A DNA stretch of 64,000 nt from Azotobacter vinelandii (GCF_001571105.1 NZ_BCTD01000003.1), one strand, 5' to 3'; shown: positions 18,113-27,905, counted from the stretch's first letter. Made by a program: numbers and translations. Notes: generated by a model not told the origin, from the letters alone.

Positions 18113-18682
18113 CTACTGGGCCGCTGGCAAGCAGCCAATCGCCCCGATCACCCGCCTTACCGCCTCTTCCTCGTCTGCCCCCGTCACATCCACCTGCAGA
18201 TCGCAGCGCCCCCCGAGTTCGGCCATGACCACGCCGCGGAACGTCGGGTCCAGGCTCTGGATATCGGCGAGGCTCATCTCTCCGCGTGCGCCCAGGCGGC
18301 GGATGCGTTCGTCCTCGTCCAGGGTGAGCAGCACCGACACGTCCGGGCGCGGCAGGGCCGGGAGCAGGGCGTCGAAGTCGGCGTCGACGCCACGCGCCCG
18401 CGCGTAGGCGATGGTGGAGGCCAGGAAGCGGTCCATCACCACGCTCCGGCCGGCGTCCGTCGCGGCCCGCGCCCTGGTGCCCTCGGCGGCGGCGACGGCG
18501 AGGTAGAACAGGGCATGGGCGATCCTGGCGTCGCCCAGCGCGGCCTGGATCGGCTCGCGCAGCGGTTTTATCGCCGGGCCGGGCATGCTCATGGCGATCC
18601 CGCCGAGCGCGGCGGCCAGGTTGCGGGTCAGGGTCGTCTTGCCGACGCCGTCGAGGGATTCGATGACGATGAAACGGGCCAT
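18113..18682 (-). CDS. Thymidylate kinase-like P-loop kinase
   Basis: 189 residues starting MARFIVIESLDGVGKTTLTRNLA; the P-loop DGVGKTT is that of dTMP kinases. DRFLASTIAYARARG corresponds to the DRY-like motif (usually DRYxxSxxAYQ), and DVSVLLTLDEDERIRRLGAR to the LID-flanking segment. It is shorter and more divergent than Tmk, so it may be a paralogue acting on another nucleoside monophosphate. Single gene; no operon partner. Confidence 0.75.
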   Translation of the reverse strand: MARFIVIESLDGVGKTTLTRNLAAALGGIAMSMPGPAIKPLREPIQAALGDARIAHALFYLAVAAAEGTRARAATDAGRSVVMDRFLASTIAYARARGVDADFDALLPALPRPDVSVLLTLDEDERIRRLGARGEMSLADIQSLDPTFRGVVMAELGGRCDLQVDVTGADEEEAVRRVIGAIGCLPAAQ

Positions 18683-18959
18683 GGGGGTTCCTGTCGGTGG
18701 ATGCCGGGAGCGCTCCTCACGGCGGCGAGTCCGTGCCGGAGCCTTTCATCAGCATAAGCGCCCGGGCGCGGATGGGATGTGGCGCGATGGTCCGGCCGCT
18801 TCCGCCGGAGGCTCTGACACCGGTCAAGGGTGGCCGGCCCGTCGGCTGTCAGGATGAGGCTGTGCCAGGGGCTCCCTGGTACTGCGGCGTCCGGGCCGGA
18901 CGGTGCCGGCCGCGCTATCTGCCGTGTCACCTCGACAATCGTCAACCCAGGAGTTCCCC

Positions 18960-19172
18960 ATGTTTCCCGAGTACCGCGATCTGATCACCCGCCTGAAGAC
19001 CGAGGATGCGCATTTCGCGCGTCTGTTCGATGCGCACAATGCGCTGGACCAGCGCATCAAGAATATGGAGGCCCACATCGAGCCGGGCACGCCGGCGGAA
19101 ATCGAAAACCTGAAGAAGGAAAAATTGAACCTGAAGGATCGGCTGTACGCGATCCTCAAGGGCGCGGCATGA
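18960..19172 (+). CDS. YdcH-family (DUF465) small coiled-coil protein
   Basis: 70 residues starting MFPEYRDLITRLKTEDAHFARLFDAHNALD, with CAGGAG just upstream as ribosome site. The pattern HF..LF..HN.LD..I and the closing LKKEKLNLKDRLYAIL are diagnostic for DUF465, a short antiparallel coiled coil. Molecular function is not established. The gene is monocistronic and faces the Nif11 gene across a hairpin. Confidence 0.85.
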   Translation: MFPEYRDLITRLKTEDAHFARLFDAHNALDQRIKNMEAHIEPGTPAEIENLKKEKLNLKDRLYAILKGAA

Positions 19173-19230
19173 GGCTTCCCCTCCTCCCCGGGGGCGATCC
19201 GTTTCGGTAGCGCCCGGCGCCGTCGCATGA

Positions 19231-19264
19231 AAAAAACGCCGACCGGCAGGGAGTCCGGTCGGCG
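19231..19264 (-). terminator. Rho-independent terminator of the vnfK-distal operon
   Basis: Ten-base arms CGCCGACCGG (19237-19246) and CCGGTCGGCG (19255-19264) with an eight-base loop. On the minus strand the stem is followed by six Ts. It lies about 30 bases after the Nif11 gene stop and closes the ABC transporter-Nif11 unit. Confidence 0.85.
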
Positions 19265-19292
19265 TAAAGCCACAGTCGCAAGGGTGTGGAAC

Positions 19293-19490
19293 TCAGAGGG
19301 GAGTGATGCCGTTCTCGGCGTAGATCTCGTCCTGGGCCTGGCGGAATTCGGTCATGCTGAATTCGTAGCCATGCTCCTTGAGCAGCGCCCAGCTCGCCGC
19401 TTCGTCCTCCGAGCCTTCGTTGACCGTGTGACGGAAGGCTTCGTCGGTACGCATGCGGTTGATATAGGCCTTGGCGGATTCGACACTCAT
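19293..19490 (-). CDS. Nif11-domain small protein
   Basis: 65 residues starting MSVESAKAYINRMRTDEAFR, then EEAASWALLKEHGYEFSMTEF. This is the Nif11 domain (usually MS.E.A..F......D..F...V.......A..LAK..GFDFT..E). Nif11 proteins are small helical proteins found in nif clusters and as leader parts of modified peptides. No double-Gly core peptide follows here, so a regulatory or chaperone role near nitrogenase is more likely. It begins 13 bases after the permease stop and is the last gene before the terminator. That ties the transporter to nitrogen fixation. Confidence 0.75.
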   Translation of the reverse strand: MSVESAKAYINRMRTDEAFRHTVNEGSEDEAASWALLKEHGYEFSMTEFRQAQDEIYAENGITPL

Positions 19491-19503
19491 CGGGAATGCC
19501 TCC

Positions 19504-20322
19504 TTAAGAAGCGGTGGTGTGGTCGAGGAAACGGCTGCGGATCTGCGCGCCGAGCAGGTTGACGAGGCTGACCAGGACCAGCAGGACGGCGATCAGGGCC
19601 AGGGCCTCGCGGTATTCGAAAAGGTGGAAGGCGGTGATGATCTCCAGCCCCAGGCCGCCGGCGCCGATCGCGCCCAGGGTGGTGGCGGCGCGGATGTTGT
19701 GTTCCCAGCGGTAGAGGGCGACGTCGACCAGCCGTGGCAGCACCTGCGGCAGCACGCCGAAGCGCAGCACGCCGAGCACCGGGACGCCCTGGCTGCGCAG
19801 CGCGTCCACCGGGGCGCGGTCGACGTGTTCGAAGATTTCGGCGAAGAACTTGCCGAGCATGCCGGTGGAGTGGCAGGCCAGCGCCAGCACGCCGGGCAGC
19901 GGGCCGAAACCCACCGCGGCGACGAACAGGATGCCCCACAGCAGGCTGGGGATCGAACGGATGCTGTTGAGCAGCAGCATCACCGACTGGCGCACCGGTG
20001 CCGGGGCCAGGTTGCGCGCGGCCAGGGCGCCGAGCGGCAGGGCGGCCAGGATGCCGCCGGCGGTGCCGGCGACGCTCATGGACAGGGTATCCATGAGCGG
20101 CTTGCCCCAGCTCGACAGGCGCTGGAAATCCGGCGGCCAGGCATCGAGGCCGAGCGTCCAGAGCGTCGGCAGCATTTCCCGGTAGCGCTCGGCATCCAGC
20201 GCGCCGGCCCAGCGGGCGGCCAGCAGGATGGCGCCGAGGCAGGCGGCCAGCAGCAGGCAGGACAGCCAGGCGCGCCGGGCGGCGATGCGCAGTACCGCTT
20301 GCTGCTGGGCGGGGATGTTCAT
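19504..20322 (-). CDS. PhnE-type ABC transporter permease
   Basis: 272 residues with about six membrane segments and the binding-protein-dependent permease loop: TLGAIGAGGLGLEIITAFHLFEY is the typical PhnE EAA-type region, and LSMSVAGTAGGILAALPLGALAARN the N-terminal core. PhnE relatives import phosphonates, phosphite, phosphate esters and probably other tetrahedral oxyanions. Its ATG overlaps the stop of the binding-protein gene (ATGA). Set within a vnf operon, vanadate is an attractive substrate (inference). Confidence 0.85.
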   Translation of the reverse strand: MNIPAQQQAVLRIAARRAWLSCLLLAACLGAILLAARWAGALDAERYREMLPTLWTLGLDAWPPDFQRLSSWGKPLMDTLSMSVAGTAGGILAALPLGALAARNLAPAPVRQSVMLLLNSIRSIPSLLWGILFVAAVGFGPLPGVLALACHSTGMLGKFFAEIFEHVDRAPVDALRSQGVPVLGVLRFGVLPQVLPRLVDVALYRWEHNIRAATTLGAIGAGGLGLEIITAFHLFEYREALALIAVLLVLVSLVNLLGAQIRSRFLDHTTAS

Positions 20323-21209
20323 TTCGCGTTCACCACGGCGTCTTCCGGGTGGTCCTTCTCGATGACCGAGATCCAGTTGCGCACGCGATCCACGTCCGAG
20401 TCGACGCAGGGGATGAAGGCTTCGGCGCGGAACACGCCCAGCGCGGCCGGGTCGCTGGTGCTGATGAAGGCCCGGCGGATCTTTTCCTTCACCTCGGGAG
20501 CCAGCCCGGAGCGGAACGTCCACATGTATTCGGGGATCGCCGGGGAGTCTTCGAGGATGCGCACGCTTTCCGCCTTGATCTTGCCTTCCTTCAACAGGCG
20601 TTCGTAGATCGGCTTGGACAGGCCGCCGGCGGCGACCTTCTTGCTGGCGACGGCGAGGGCGACCGCGTCGTGGGCGCCGAGCACGCGTAGGGTGTAGTCG
20701 CGCCCGGAGACCAGGCCGGCTTCGGCCAGCATGTAGCGCGGCACCCAGGTGCCCGAGGTGGAGGCCGGGTCGCCGAAGGCGACTTCCTTGCCGCGCAGGT
20801 CCTCGAGGCTGCGCGCCGGGCTGTCGGCCGGGACGATCAGCACCGCCTGGAAGGTCGGGCCGACCTGGGCGTGGGTCGGTCGGGCGAAGGGTTCGAGCTG
20901 GACCTTGCGGCTTTGCAGGATGTAGGTGATCGGCCCCAGATAAGCGATATCGATGCGACCGAAACGCAGCGCTTCGCTGGTCGCCGCGTAGTTGGCGCCG
21001 ACGGTCAGTTCGACGGGGATGCCGAGGGTCTTTTCCAGATGCGCGCGCAGCGGTTCGTTGAGGCGCATCACGGTGGGGGCGGATTCACCGGGCAACAGGC
21101 CGACGGTGAGCTTCTTCGGCATGGCCGAATCGTCGGCGTGGGCAGCGAGGGCGACCGGCAGGAACAGTACGGCGAGCAACGGGCGCAGACGCTTGAACAG
21201 TCGGGTCAT
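20319..21209 (-). CDS. PhnD-type periplasmic oxyanion-binding protein
   Basis: 296 residues from the start MTRLFKRLRPLLAVLFLPV, with a Sec signal peptide ending near AAHA (about residue 24). The mature protein has the PhnD/PtxB layout: LTVGLLPGESAPTV, the ligand-site segments FGRIDIAYLGPITYIL and FGDPASTSGTWVPRYML (Ser/Thr-rich oxyanion loop), then GAHDAVALAVASKKVAAGGL. In PhnD these loops bind the phosphonate group; vanadate is a structural analogue of phosphate. Located between an ATPase gene and the permease gene. Substrate is inferred, not known. Confidence 0.85.
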   Translation of the reverse strand: MTRLFKRLRPLLAVLFLPVALAAHADDSAMPKKLTVGLLPGESAPTVMRLNEPLRAHLEKTLGIPVELTVGANYAATSEALRFGRIDIAYLGPITYILQSRKVQLEPFARPTHAQVGPTFQAVLIVPADSPARSLEDLRGKEVAFGDPASTSGTWVPRYMLAEAGLVSGRDYTLRVLGAHDAVALAVASKKVAAGGLSKPIYERLLKEGKIKAESVRILEDSPAIPEYMWTFRSGLAPEVKEKIRRAFISTSDPAALGVFRAEAFIPCVDSDVDRVRNWISVIEKDHPEDAVVNAK

Positions 21210-21225
21210 GGAGCTTTTCCTTTCG

Positions 21226-22074
21226 CTAGGGAGGGGTGGATTCCGGGGCGGAATGCAAAGGGAACAGGCGTTCCTGGGCCGCGGCGTCGAAACGCTCGGG
21301 ACTACCGTCGAAGACGACGCGGCCATCGCCCAGGCCGACGATGCGTTCGGCCAGCCGGCGGGCCAGGTCGAGCTGGTGCAGGACGATGACCAGGGTCAGC
21401 GCGTGCTCGCGCACCAGACGGAGGAATTCAGCGGCCAGGCGTTCGGCGAGGGCCGGGTCGACCGAGGCGAAGGGCTCGTCGGCCAGCAGCAGTCGCGGCT
21501 TGCGCACCAGGGCGCGGGCGATGCCGACGCGCTGGCGCTCGCCACCGCTGAGCCGGGCGACCGGGTCGAGGGCCTTGCCGAGCAGGCCGACCTCGGCGAG
21601 GGCGGCAAGGGCCTCCTCGCGCATCGCCCGTGGCCAGGGCAATGGCGACAGCGGGTGGCGGCGGTCGGCGAGGCCGAGCAATACGTTGTCCAGCGCCGAC
21701 AGGCGGGCGATCAGCGCATGCTCCTGGAATACCGTGGCGCTGCCGCGGCGGTGGGCGAGCAGGCTGGCCGGGGTCCGCAGGGGACCGATGCCGTCCACGC
21801 TCAGGGTGCCGGATGCGGGGCGCAGCAGGCCGTTGAGCGTGGCCAGCAGGCTGCTCTTGCCGATGCCCGAGGGGCCGACGATGGCGGTGATGCTGCCACG
21901 CCGGATCTCGAGGTCGATGCCGTCGAGGATGGGCTTGCCGCCGCGCTCGATCGACACGCGGTCGAGCCGCAGCAGCACCGGCGAGCCGTCTTCGGCCGCC
22001 GCCGGCGCGCTGCGCCTCGCGCTCGTGCCGAGCGCGAGGGGGGGATCGAGGGGCAGTTGGTAGCTGCCCGTCAT
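21226..22074 (-). CDS. PhnC-type ABC transporter ATP-binding protein
   Basis: 282 residues starting MTGSYQLPLDPPLALGTSAR. The ABC domain is complete: Walker A GPSGIGKSS, Q-loop FQEHALIAR, signature LSGGERQRVGIARAL, Walker B LLLADEPFASVD and H-loop VLHQ (His after VIVL). The N-terminal 35 residues are extra. The gene start overlaps the VnfY-like stop (ATGA), which places the transporter in the same transcript as the cofactor-carrier gene. Energises import through the PhnE-like permease. Confidence 0.9.
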   Translation of the reverse strand: MTGSYQLPLDPPLALGTSARRSAPAAAEDGSPVLLRLDRVSIERGGKPILDGIDLEIRRGSITAIVGPSGIGKSSLLATLNGLLRPASGTLSVDGIGPLRTPASLLAHRRGSATVFQEHALIARLSALDNVLLGLADRRHPLSPLPWPRAMREEALAALAEVGLLGKALDPVARLSGGERQRVGIARALVRKPRLLLADEPFASVDPALAERLAAEFLRLVREHALTLVIVLHQLDLARRLAERIVGLGDGRVVFDGSPERFDAAAQERLFPLHSAPESTPP

Positions 22075-22556
22075 GCCTCGCGCTCGATCAGGTAATCGGC
22101 GTTGCGCACGCCGTAGCCCAGTGCCTTGCGCAGCCACAGCGGCGGGTTGCTGCCCATCATCCGCTGCAGGTGCGCGACCACTTCGTCGATCTCGCGGCTG
22201 TGCTGCATCTTCACCGGGAAAACCCCGGCGTTCTTCACCTTGACCGCGGCGAAGTCGCTGAGGGCGAGGGTGAAGAGCACGGCACAGCCTTGCATGGCGT
22301 CGACGCGCAACTGGACCTGGTCGACCGAGGCGCCGCCGGTCGGGTCGCCCATGGAGCAGCCGGCGCCGCCGCCGGGGCCGCGCTTGCCCTCGCCGCCGCT
22401 CTTGCCGCCGCCCTTGAACTGGATGACGTCGAGGAAACTGGCCTCGTCGTAGGTGACGTCGTAGATGACGATCTGCTTGGCGGTGGCGAAATTGGCGTCG
22501 ACCTGCAACAGGTCGTTGCTGGTGATGGCGATCTTCAGATGGCCGATCTCGTTCAT
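22071..22556 (-). CDS. vnfY: VnfY-like NifX/NafY-family cofactor-binding protein
   Basis: 161 residues starting MNEIGHLKIAITSNDLLQVDANFATAKQI; this and YDVTYDEASFLDVIQF match the NifX/NafY/NifB C-terminal (dinitrogenase cofactor) domain. The domain is interrupted by a Gly/Lys-rich insert (GGGKSGGEGKRGPGGGAGC) and continues with VDAMQGCAVLFTLALSDFAAVKVKNAGVFPVKM. A tail of about 30 residues closes it. In A. vinelandii a member of this family downstream of vnfK (VnfY) is needed for V-cofactor formation or insertion. Position and family fit that gene, with one unknown gene in between. Likely binds FeV-cofactor or a precursor in the cytosol. Confidence 0.7.
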   Translation of the reverse strand: MNEIGHLKIAITSNDLLQVDANFATAKQIVIYDVTYDEASFLDVIQFKGGGKSGGEGKRGPGGGAGCSMGDPTGGASVDQVQLRVDAMQGCAVLFTLALSDFAAVKVKNAGVFPVKMQHSREIDEVVAHLQRMMGSNPPLWLRKALGYGVRNADYLIEREA

Positions 22557-22618
22557 GTCCGTTTCCTCGCGTCGGGTGGGCTCAGGCTGGGCGCCGGGCG
22601 CGGCCCGGCGCGCGGGAT

Positions 22619-23524
22619 TCAGGTCATCGGCAGGCCGACGACGTTCTTTTCGTGGGCGAAGCGCAGGCGGAAGGCGTCCGGCAACCTGGTTCCGCCGTCG
22701 GTGCGCGCCAGCCAGCGGGGCAGCTCGGCGACGGCGATGCGCCCGGCCTTCAAGGCCTCGACCGGCACTATGTAGAGGCGGTCGTCGAGGCCGATGTAGA
22801 AGTCGATCGGATGGCGGGCGGCGTTCTCGCCGTACTTGCCCAGATCGATGCGGTAGTGGCTGTCCTCTTCGAGCTGCAGGCGCGGGTTGTCGCAGTCCAG
22901 GCGGACATGGCGGTTGAACCAGGCCTTCTGGCGGAACTGGAACAGCACCCGGTCGTCGTCGGCGAAGGAACGGATCTCGGCGACGATGTCGGCGTAGTAC
23001 TGGCCGAGCAGCAGTTCCTCGTAGGCATCGCTGTAGGGCTGGTCGAAGGATTCGAGGTAGCAGGCGACGCAGGCGGCGAGCAGTTCGAGGCCGGTCTGGG
23101 TGATCAGCAGGCTCAGCGCGCAGCGGTTGTAGGTGCAACTGGCGCGGATCAGGCCGTCGTCGCGGATTTCGATGGCGCCGTTCTGCTGGATCGCCGCGGC
23201 GCGGAACACGCGCAGGATGCGGAAGATCTCGGCCATCAGCTTTTCCGCCGGGGTGCGGCGGGGCAGGGCGAGGTAGCGTTGCCAACTGCCCAGGTCGGCC
23301 AGCGACGGGTCGCGGGATTCCTGCCAGTCGGCGAGCAGGGCGTAGGCACTGGTCAGGGCCAGTACCAGGCGCGCCGGCACCTGACGGGCGGTCGCGCTTT
23401 CCGGCTCCGCGAAGCTCAGGCGCCGGGGGCGGGTGTAGGGTTCGATGGGACGGTGTTCCGGTCGGGCGCACAGCTCGCCGAAGCAGGCGCGGTAGTGGGC
23501 GACCATTTCCTGTCGCTGTTTCAT
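22619..23524 (-). CDS. Unknown conserved-looking protein in the vnfDGK operon
   Basis: 301 residues from the start MKQRQEMVAHYRACFGEL; an upstream ATG at 23710 would add 62 Arg/Pro-rich residues read through the palindrome and is unlikely. No motif I recognise; it does not resemble NifX/NafY, NifY, AnfO or AnfR. The protein looks mixed helical: AEKLMAEIFRILRVFRAAAIQQNGAIEIRDDG, ASCTYNRCALSLLITQTGLELLAACVACYLESF (three Cys), then a beta-rich half with FYIGLDDRLYIVPVEALKAG. No signal peptide. It lies between vnfK and the VnfY-like gene on the same strand, so a role in V-nitrogenase maturation is likely (inference). Confidence 0.65.
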   Translation of the reverse strand: MKQRQEMVAHYRACFGELCARPEHRPIEPYTRPRRLSFAEPESATARQVPARLVLALTSAYALLADWQESRDPSLADLGSWQRYLALPRRTPAEKLMAEIFRILRVFRAAAIQQNGAIEIRDDGLIRASCTYNRCALSLLITQTGLELLAACVACYLESFDQPYSDAYEELLLGQYYADIVAEIRSFADDDRVLFQFRQKAWFNRHVRLDCDNPRLQLEEDSHYRIDLGKYGENAARHPIDFYIGLDDRLYIVPVEALKAGRIAVAELPRWLARTDGGTRLPDAFRLRFAHEKNVVGLPMT

Positions 23525-23673
23525 GGCATCACTCCCGGGAATGCGGCATGGCGGCCGGATCTGGAATACGGGGCGGAGGCCCCGGCTGGAGCCGGGAGCC
23601 GCCGGGGGCGGGAGCGGTTTTCCGGTGCATCGGCTTGCTGTCGGGACGACCTCGGGCGCGACGGCTCGCAACT

Positions 23674-23697
23674 CCCTCGCCCATGCATGGGCGAGGG
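23674..23697. repeat. 24-base perfect palindrome between vnfK and downstream genes
   Basis: Arms CCCTCGCCCATG and CATGGGCGAGGG meet without a loop, and the pairing continues imperfectly outward (CTC/GAG). It lies in the 245-base gap after vnfK. Without a T-run it is more like a REP-type stabiliser/attenuator that lets the structural genes be expressed above the accessory genes. Confidence 0.65.
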
Positions 23698-23769
23698 GAG
23701 ATCCGTGCATGCCGTCATCTCGGTCGGCTCGACAGCCGGAGTGCGTGGAAACCGCTCCGGCACCTCAAC

Positions 23770-25197
23770 TCACCACGTATTGAGGATCCACTCCTTGTTA
23801 CGGGTGTATTCCATGTGGGCGAACATGGCGTTGGCGATCATCTCGCCCAGTTCCATGGCGCCCTGGTAGCCGATCGAGGGCTTGCGGTAGAGACCGGCGC
23901 GGTCGAAGGTCGGGAAGCCGACGCGGACCATCGGGATGTTGGCCTCGATGGCGACGTAGCGGCCTTTCGAGTGACCCATGATCAGGTCGAGCTGGAGGCC
24001 GGCGTTGATGCGCTTCTCCAGTTCCCAGAGATCGGCGTTGTGGACGATCTCGATGTCGAAGTGCGCGGTGTTCTTCAGCTCCTCGATGCGCGGGTCCTTC
24101 TTGTACTTGTTGCCCTGGTCGTCGCCGATCAGCAGCAGTACGGGTTCCAGCTCGACTTCCATGCAGAACTGGGCCAGGCCGAGCACCAGGTCCGGGTGGC
24201 CGAAGATCGCCACTTTCTTGTTGGCGAAGAACATGTGCGCCAGGTCGGCCAGGGCGTCGAGGGCGATGCCGCGCTCGCGGACCAGCGACTCGGGGATCTC
24301 CTTGCCGGTGACTTCGGCGATCTTGCGCAGCATGTCGTCGGTGTTCTTGATGCCGTAGGGGGTGTTGACCAGGGCATTCGGCACCGCGAAGGTCTTCTGC
24401 AGCAACTCGCCGGTGGTGTTGCCCTCGTAGCGGGCCAGGGACAGGGTGGCCAGGGCGTTGGCGCTGTCGGCGATGTCCTCGACGGTGGTGCGGCCGTGGG
24501 TCTCGATGCTCTTGTTCGGCAGCATCGGCGAGTCGAAGTCCTCGGTGTCCATGTAGATGTTGGCTTCGACGTCCATTTCCTTGAAGTAGCGCTTGAGCAG
24601 CACCACGTCGCCGGGGTTGACCCAGCCCGGGAACACGTTGAGCTTGCCGCTCGGCTGGCCCTTGCCGTGCGCCTCGGTGATGGTCTTGAACACCGACTTC
24701 ACGCACTCGGCGTAGCCGGTGACGTGGCTGCCCTTGAAGCTCGGGGTGTGTACCGGCGCCAGGTAGATCTTGCGATCCGGGAATTCGGCTTCGAGTGCCC
24801 GGTTGCAGACCCGGATGCTGCCCTCGATGTCGTCGCCGATCACCTCGGTGGAGCAGGTGGTGATGATCGGGATGACGCGCAGGTTCGGGTAGCGGCGGGC
24901 CAGGACCAGCACGCCTTCCTCGACGCGCTTGGCGCCGCCGAACACCGCCGACTCCTCGTGCAGCGAGGTGGAGGCGACGTCGAAGTTTTCCTTGAAGTGC
25001 TGGGCGAACAGCAGGCGGACGAACATCGTGCAGCCCTGGCCGCCGTGGACCAGCGGGATGCAGTCCTTGATGCCGATGCCGGCGTACTGGGCGCCGGCCG
25101 GCTGGCAGTCGTACATCGGGTTGATGATGCCCTCGCGGTCACGCGGGCTCAGCTTGACTTCTGCCGGCTTCAGCACGGTCAGTTCGCAATTGCTCAT
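23770..25197 (-). CDS. vnfK: Vanadium nitrogenase VFe protein beta subunit VnfK
   Basis: 475 residues. With VnfD and VnfG it forms the VFe protein that reduces N2 (and CO). P-cluster cysteines are at positions 31 (MYDCQP), 56 (GGQGCTM) and 115 (TTCSTEVIGDD), the spacing of VnfK. It lacks the long N-terminal extension of NifK, as expected for alternative nitrogenases. HTPSFKGSHVTGY and GWVNPGDV are the family segments around the subunit interface. It follows vnfG by 55 bases in the vnfDGK transcript. Confidence 0.97.
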   Translation of the reverse strand: MSNCELTVLKPAEVKLSPRDREGIINPMYDCQPAGAQYAGIGIKDCIPLVHGGQGCTMFVRLLFAQHFKENFDVASTSLHEESAVFGGAKRVEEGVLVLARRYPNLRVIPIITTCSTEVIGDDIEGSIRVCNRALEAEFPDRKIYLAPVHTPSFKGSHVTGYAECVKSVFKTITEAHGKGQPSGKLNVFPGWVNPGDVVLLKRYFKEMDVEANIYMDTEDFDSPMLPNKSIETHGRTTVEDIADSANALATLSLARYEGNTTGELLQKTFAVPNALVNTPYGIKNTDDMLRKIAEVTGKEIPESLVRERGIALDALADLAHMFFANKKVAIFGHPDLVLGLAQFCMEVELEPVLLLIGDDQGNKYKKDPRIEELKNTAHFDIEIVHNADLWELEKRINAGLQLDLIMGHSKGRYVAIEANIPMVRVGFPTFDRAGLYRKPSIGYQGAMELGEMIANAMFAHMEYTRNKEWILNTW

Positions 25198-25252
25198 GAA
25201 ATGGCTCCTTCGCGCGCGGAGACGGCGTTCCGGCCGTCTCCGCGCCGATGAC

Positions 25253-25593
25253 TCAGTAGAGGTGGTGGTTGAGTTCGCGGTTGGTCGAGCGGGTGATGGT
25301 CACGTCGACCAGACGGGACTTGAGGCCGTCGAGCAGGAACTCGATCTCTTCCTTGTTGACCTGCGAAGCCCAGGGGAAGCGCTCGCGGACATCGTTGGCC
25401 ATGGCCAGGGCGTCGGCGTAGAACAGGCGCTCCTGCGGGGTGCCGCGCAGCGGCTCCTGGCCGGTCAGCAGACGGCCGACCTGATTGAGCACGCCCTCGA
25501 TGTTTTCCTCGCGGTCCCAGGTGCGCGAGAAGAACTGCCACAGGCAGCGCTCCTCGACATAGGCGAACAGATCGTCGAGATGGGACTGGCTCA

Positions 25594-25594
<1 letters not shown>
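25253..25594 (-). CDS. vnfG: Vanadium nitrogenase delta subunit VnfG
   Basis: 113 residues starting MSQSHLDDLFAYVEERCLWQFFSRTWDRE, all helical, the usual length of VnfG/AnfG. This subunit is found only in V and Fe-only nitrogenases; it packs against VnfD and is needed for substrate reduction and cofactor insertion. Its ATG shares one base with the vnfD stop (TGATG), indicating coupled translation. Confidence 0.97.
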
Positions 25595-27189
<1,595 letters not shown>

Positions 27190-27310
27190 TCAATTATTTG
27201 TGCGCATTTTCGAGGTTTTGGAAAAGCGCCGGGGCAAGCCTTTTCCGGGCTTTTTTTCCCTGTTCGGGACAACCGGGCGGACGGCCGGCGGGTTACGTAA
27301 AAGGTTTTTC

Positions 27311-27354
27311 GTTCGGCCAAGTACGGAGAGCGGGGGGTCTGTACGTGGCTGTGC
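27311..27354. promoter_or_regulatory. Pair of VnfA-type activator sites upstream of vnfD
   Basis: GTTCGGCCAAGTAC at 27311-27324 (GTAC-N6-GAAC on the other strand) and GTACGTGGCTGTGC at 27341-27354 (one arm degenerate). Their centres are 30 bases apart, the same spacing as the two sites upstream of vnfH, and about 200-230 bases upstream of the -24 element. The rest of 27019-27508 holds only this promoter and the leader. Confidence 0.65.
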
Positions 27355-27508
27355 GTGGCCGTCGGGGCGGTGGCTTCCGGGCGTCCGTACGGGAGGTCCG
27401 GGGGACGGTTCCAGACCCGGAAACCATGGGGATGTGCGGCTGGGGATCGCCACTTCCGCGCCGGGACGTGGAGGTGGGCGTGGCTTTGGGAGCAGCGGCT
27501 CGGCGAGC

Positions 27509-27797
27509 TTATCCGCCGTCCCGGATCGGCGCGCCGCCGAAGCCGATCCGCAATGCCGGATGGCGCCGGCGCCAGTCCCATCGGTCATGCATCTGCAGCC
27601 TGCGGAACGAAGGTTCGTCGCCGGCGAACGGTTCGGCCAGGGTATCGAGGAACGGGCTCTTGCCGAAGCGGCATGGCCGGGAGAGGAAGTAGTGTGTCCC
27701 GTTCGATCGGTCGCCGGGCGAAGCCGGTCTTGTCGACGTAAGAAGTCTTCGCGGATCTTGGCGAAGGTCTGGATGCCGATGGTCAGCTTGTGGAGCG
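27509..27797 (-). pseudogene. Decayed AAA-ATPase-like (PF09820-type) gene fragment
   Basis: Reading the minus strand and changing frame twice gives PLHKLTIGIQTFAKIRED, then YVDKTGFARRPIERD, then THYFLSRPCRFGKSPFLDTL with EPFAGDEPSF, and HDRWDWRRRHPALRIGFGGAPIRDGG before a TAA at 27509-27511. These blocks are the start of the AAA-ATPase-like/PD-(D/E)XK protein family (IGIQTF..IR, VDKT, SRPRRFGKS P-loop, HPVLRISF). The frameshifts and the loss of everything beyond about 100 residues show it is dead. It accounts for much of the 1-kb space between the ferredoxin gene and vnfD. Confidence 0.75.
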
Positions 27798-27905
27798 GGC
27801 TGTAGCTTGGCGAGCTGTGCCGCGATCGTGGCCGGTCGAGGACGGCGAACGGCGCGGATACGGACGGCTGTTGTCCGCGGGCGCTAGCGGAGCGGGGAAA
27901 AGTAA

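Noticed and set aside
23524..23710. Upstream ATG at 23710 for the unknown 301-residue protein
   Set aside because: It would translate through the perfect palindrome with Arg/Pro-rich low-quality sequence; the ATG at 23524 gives a compact start.
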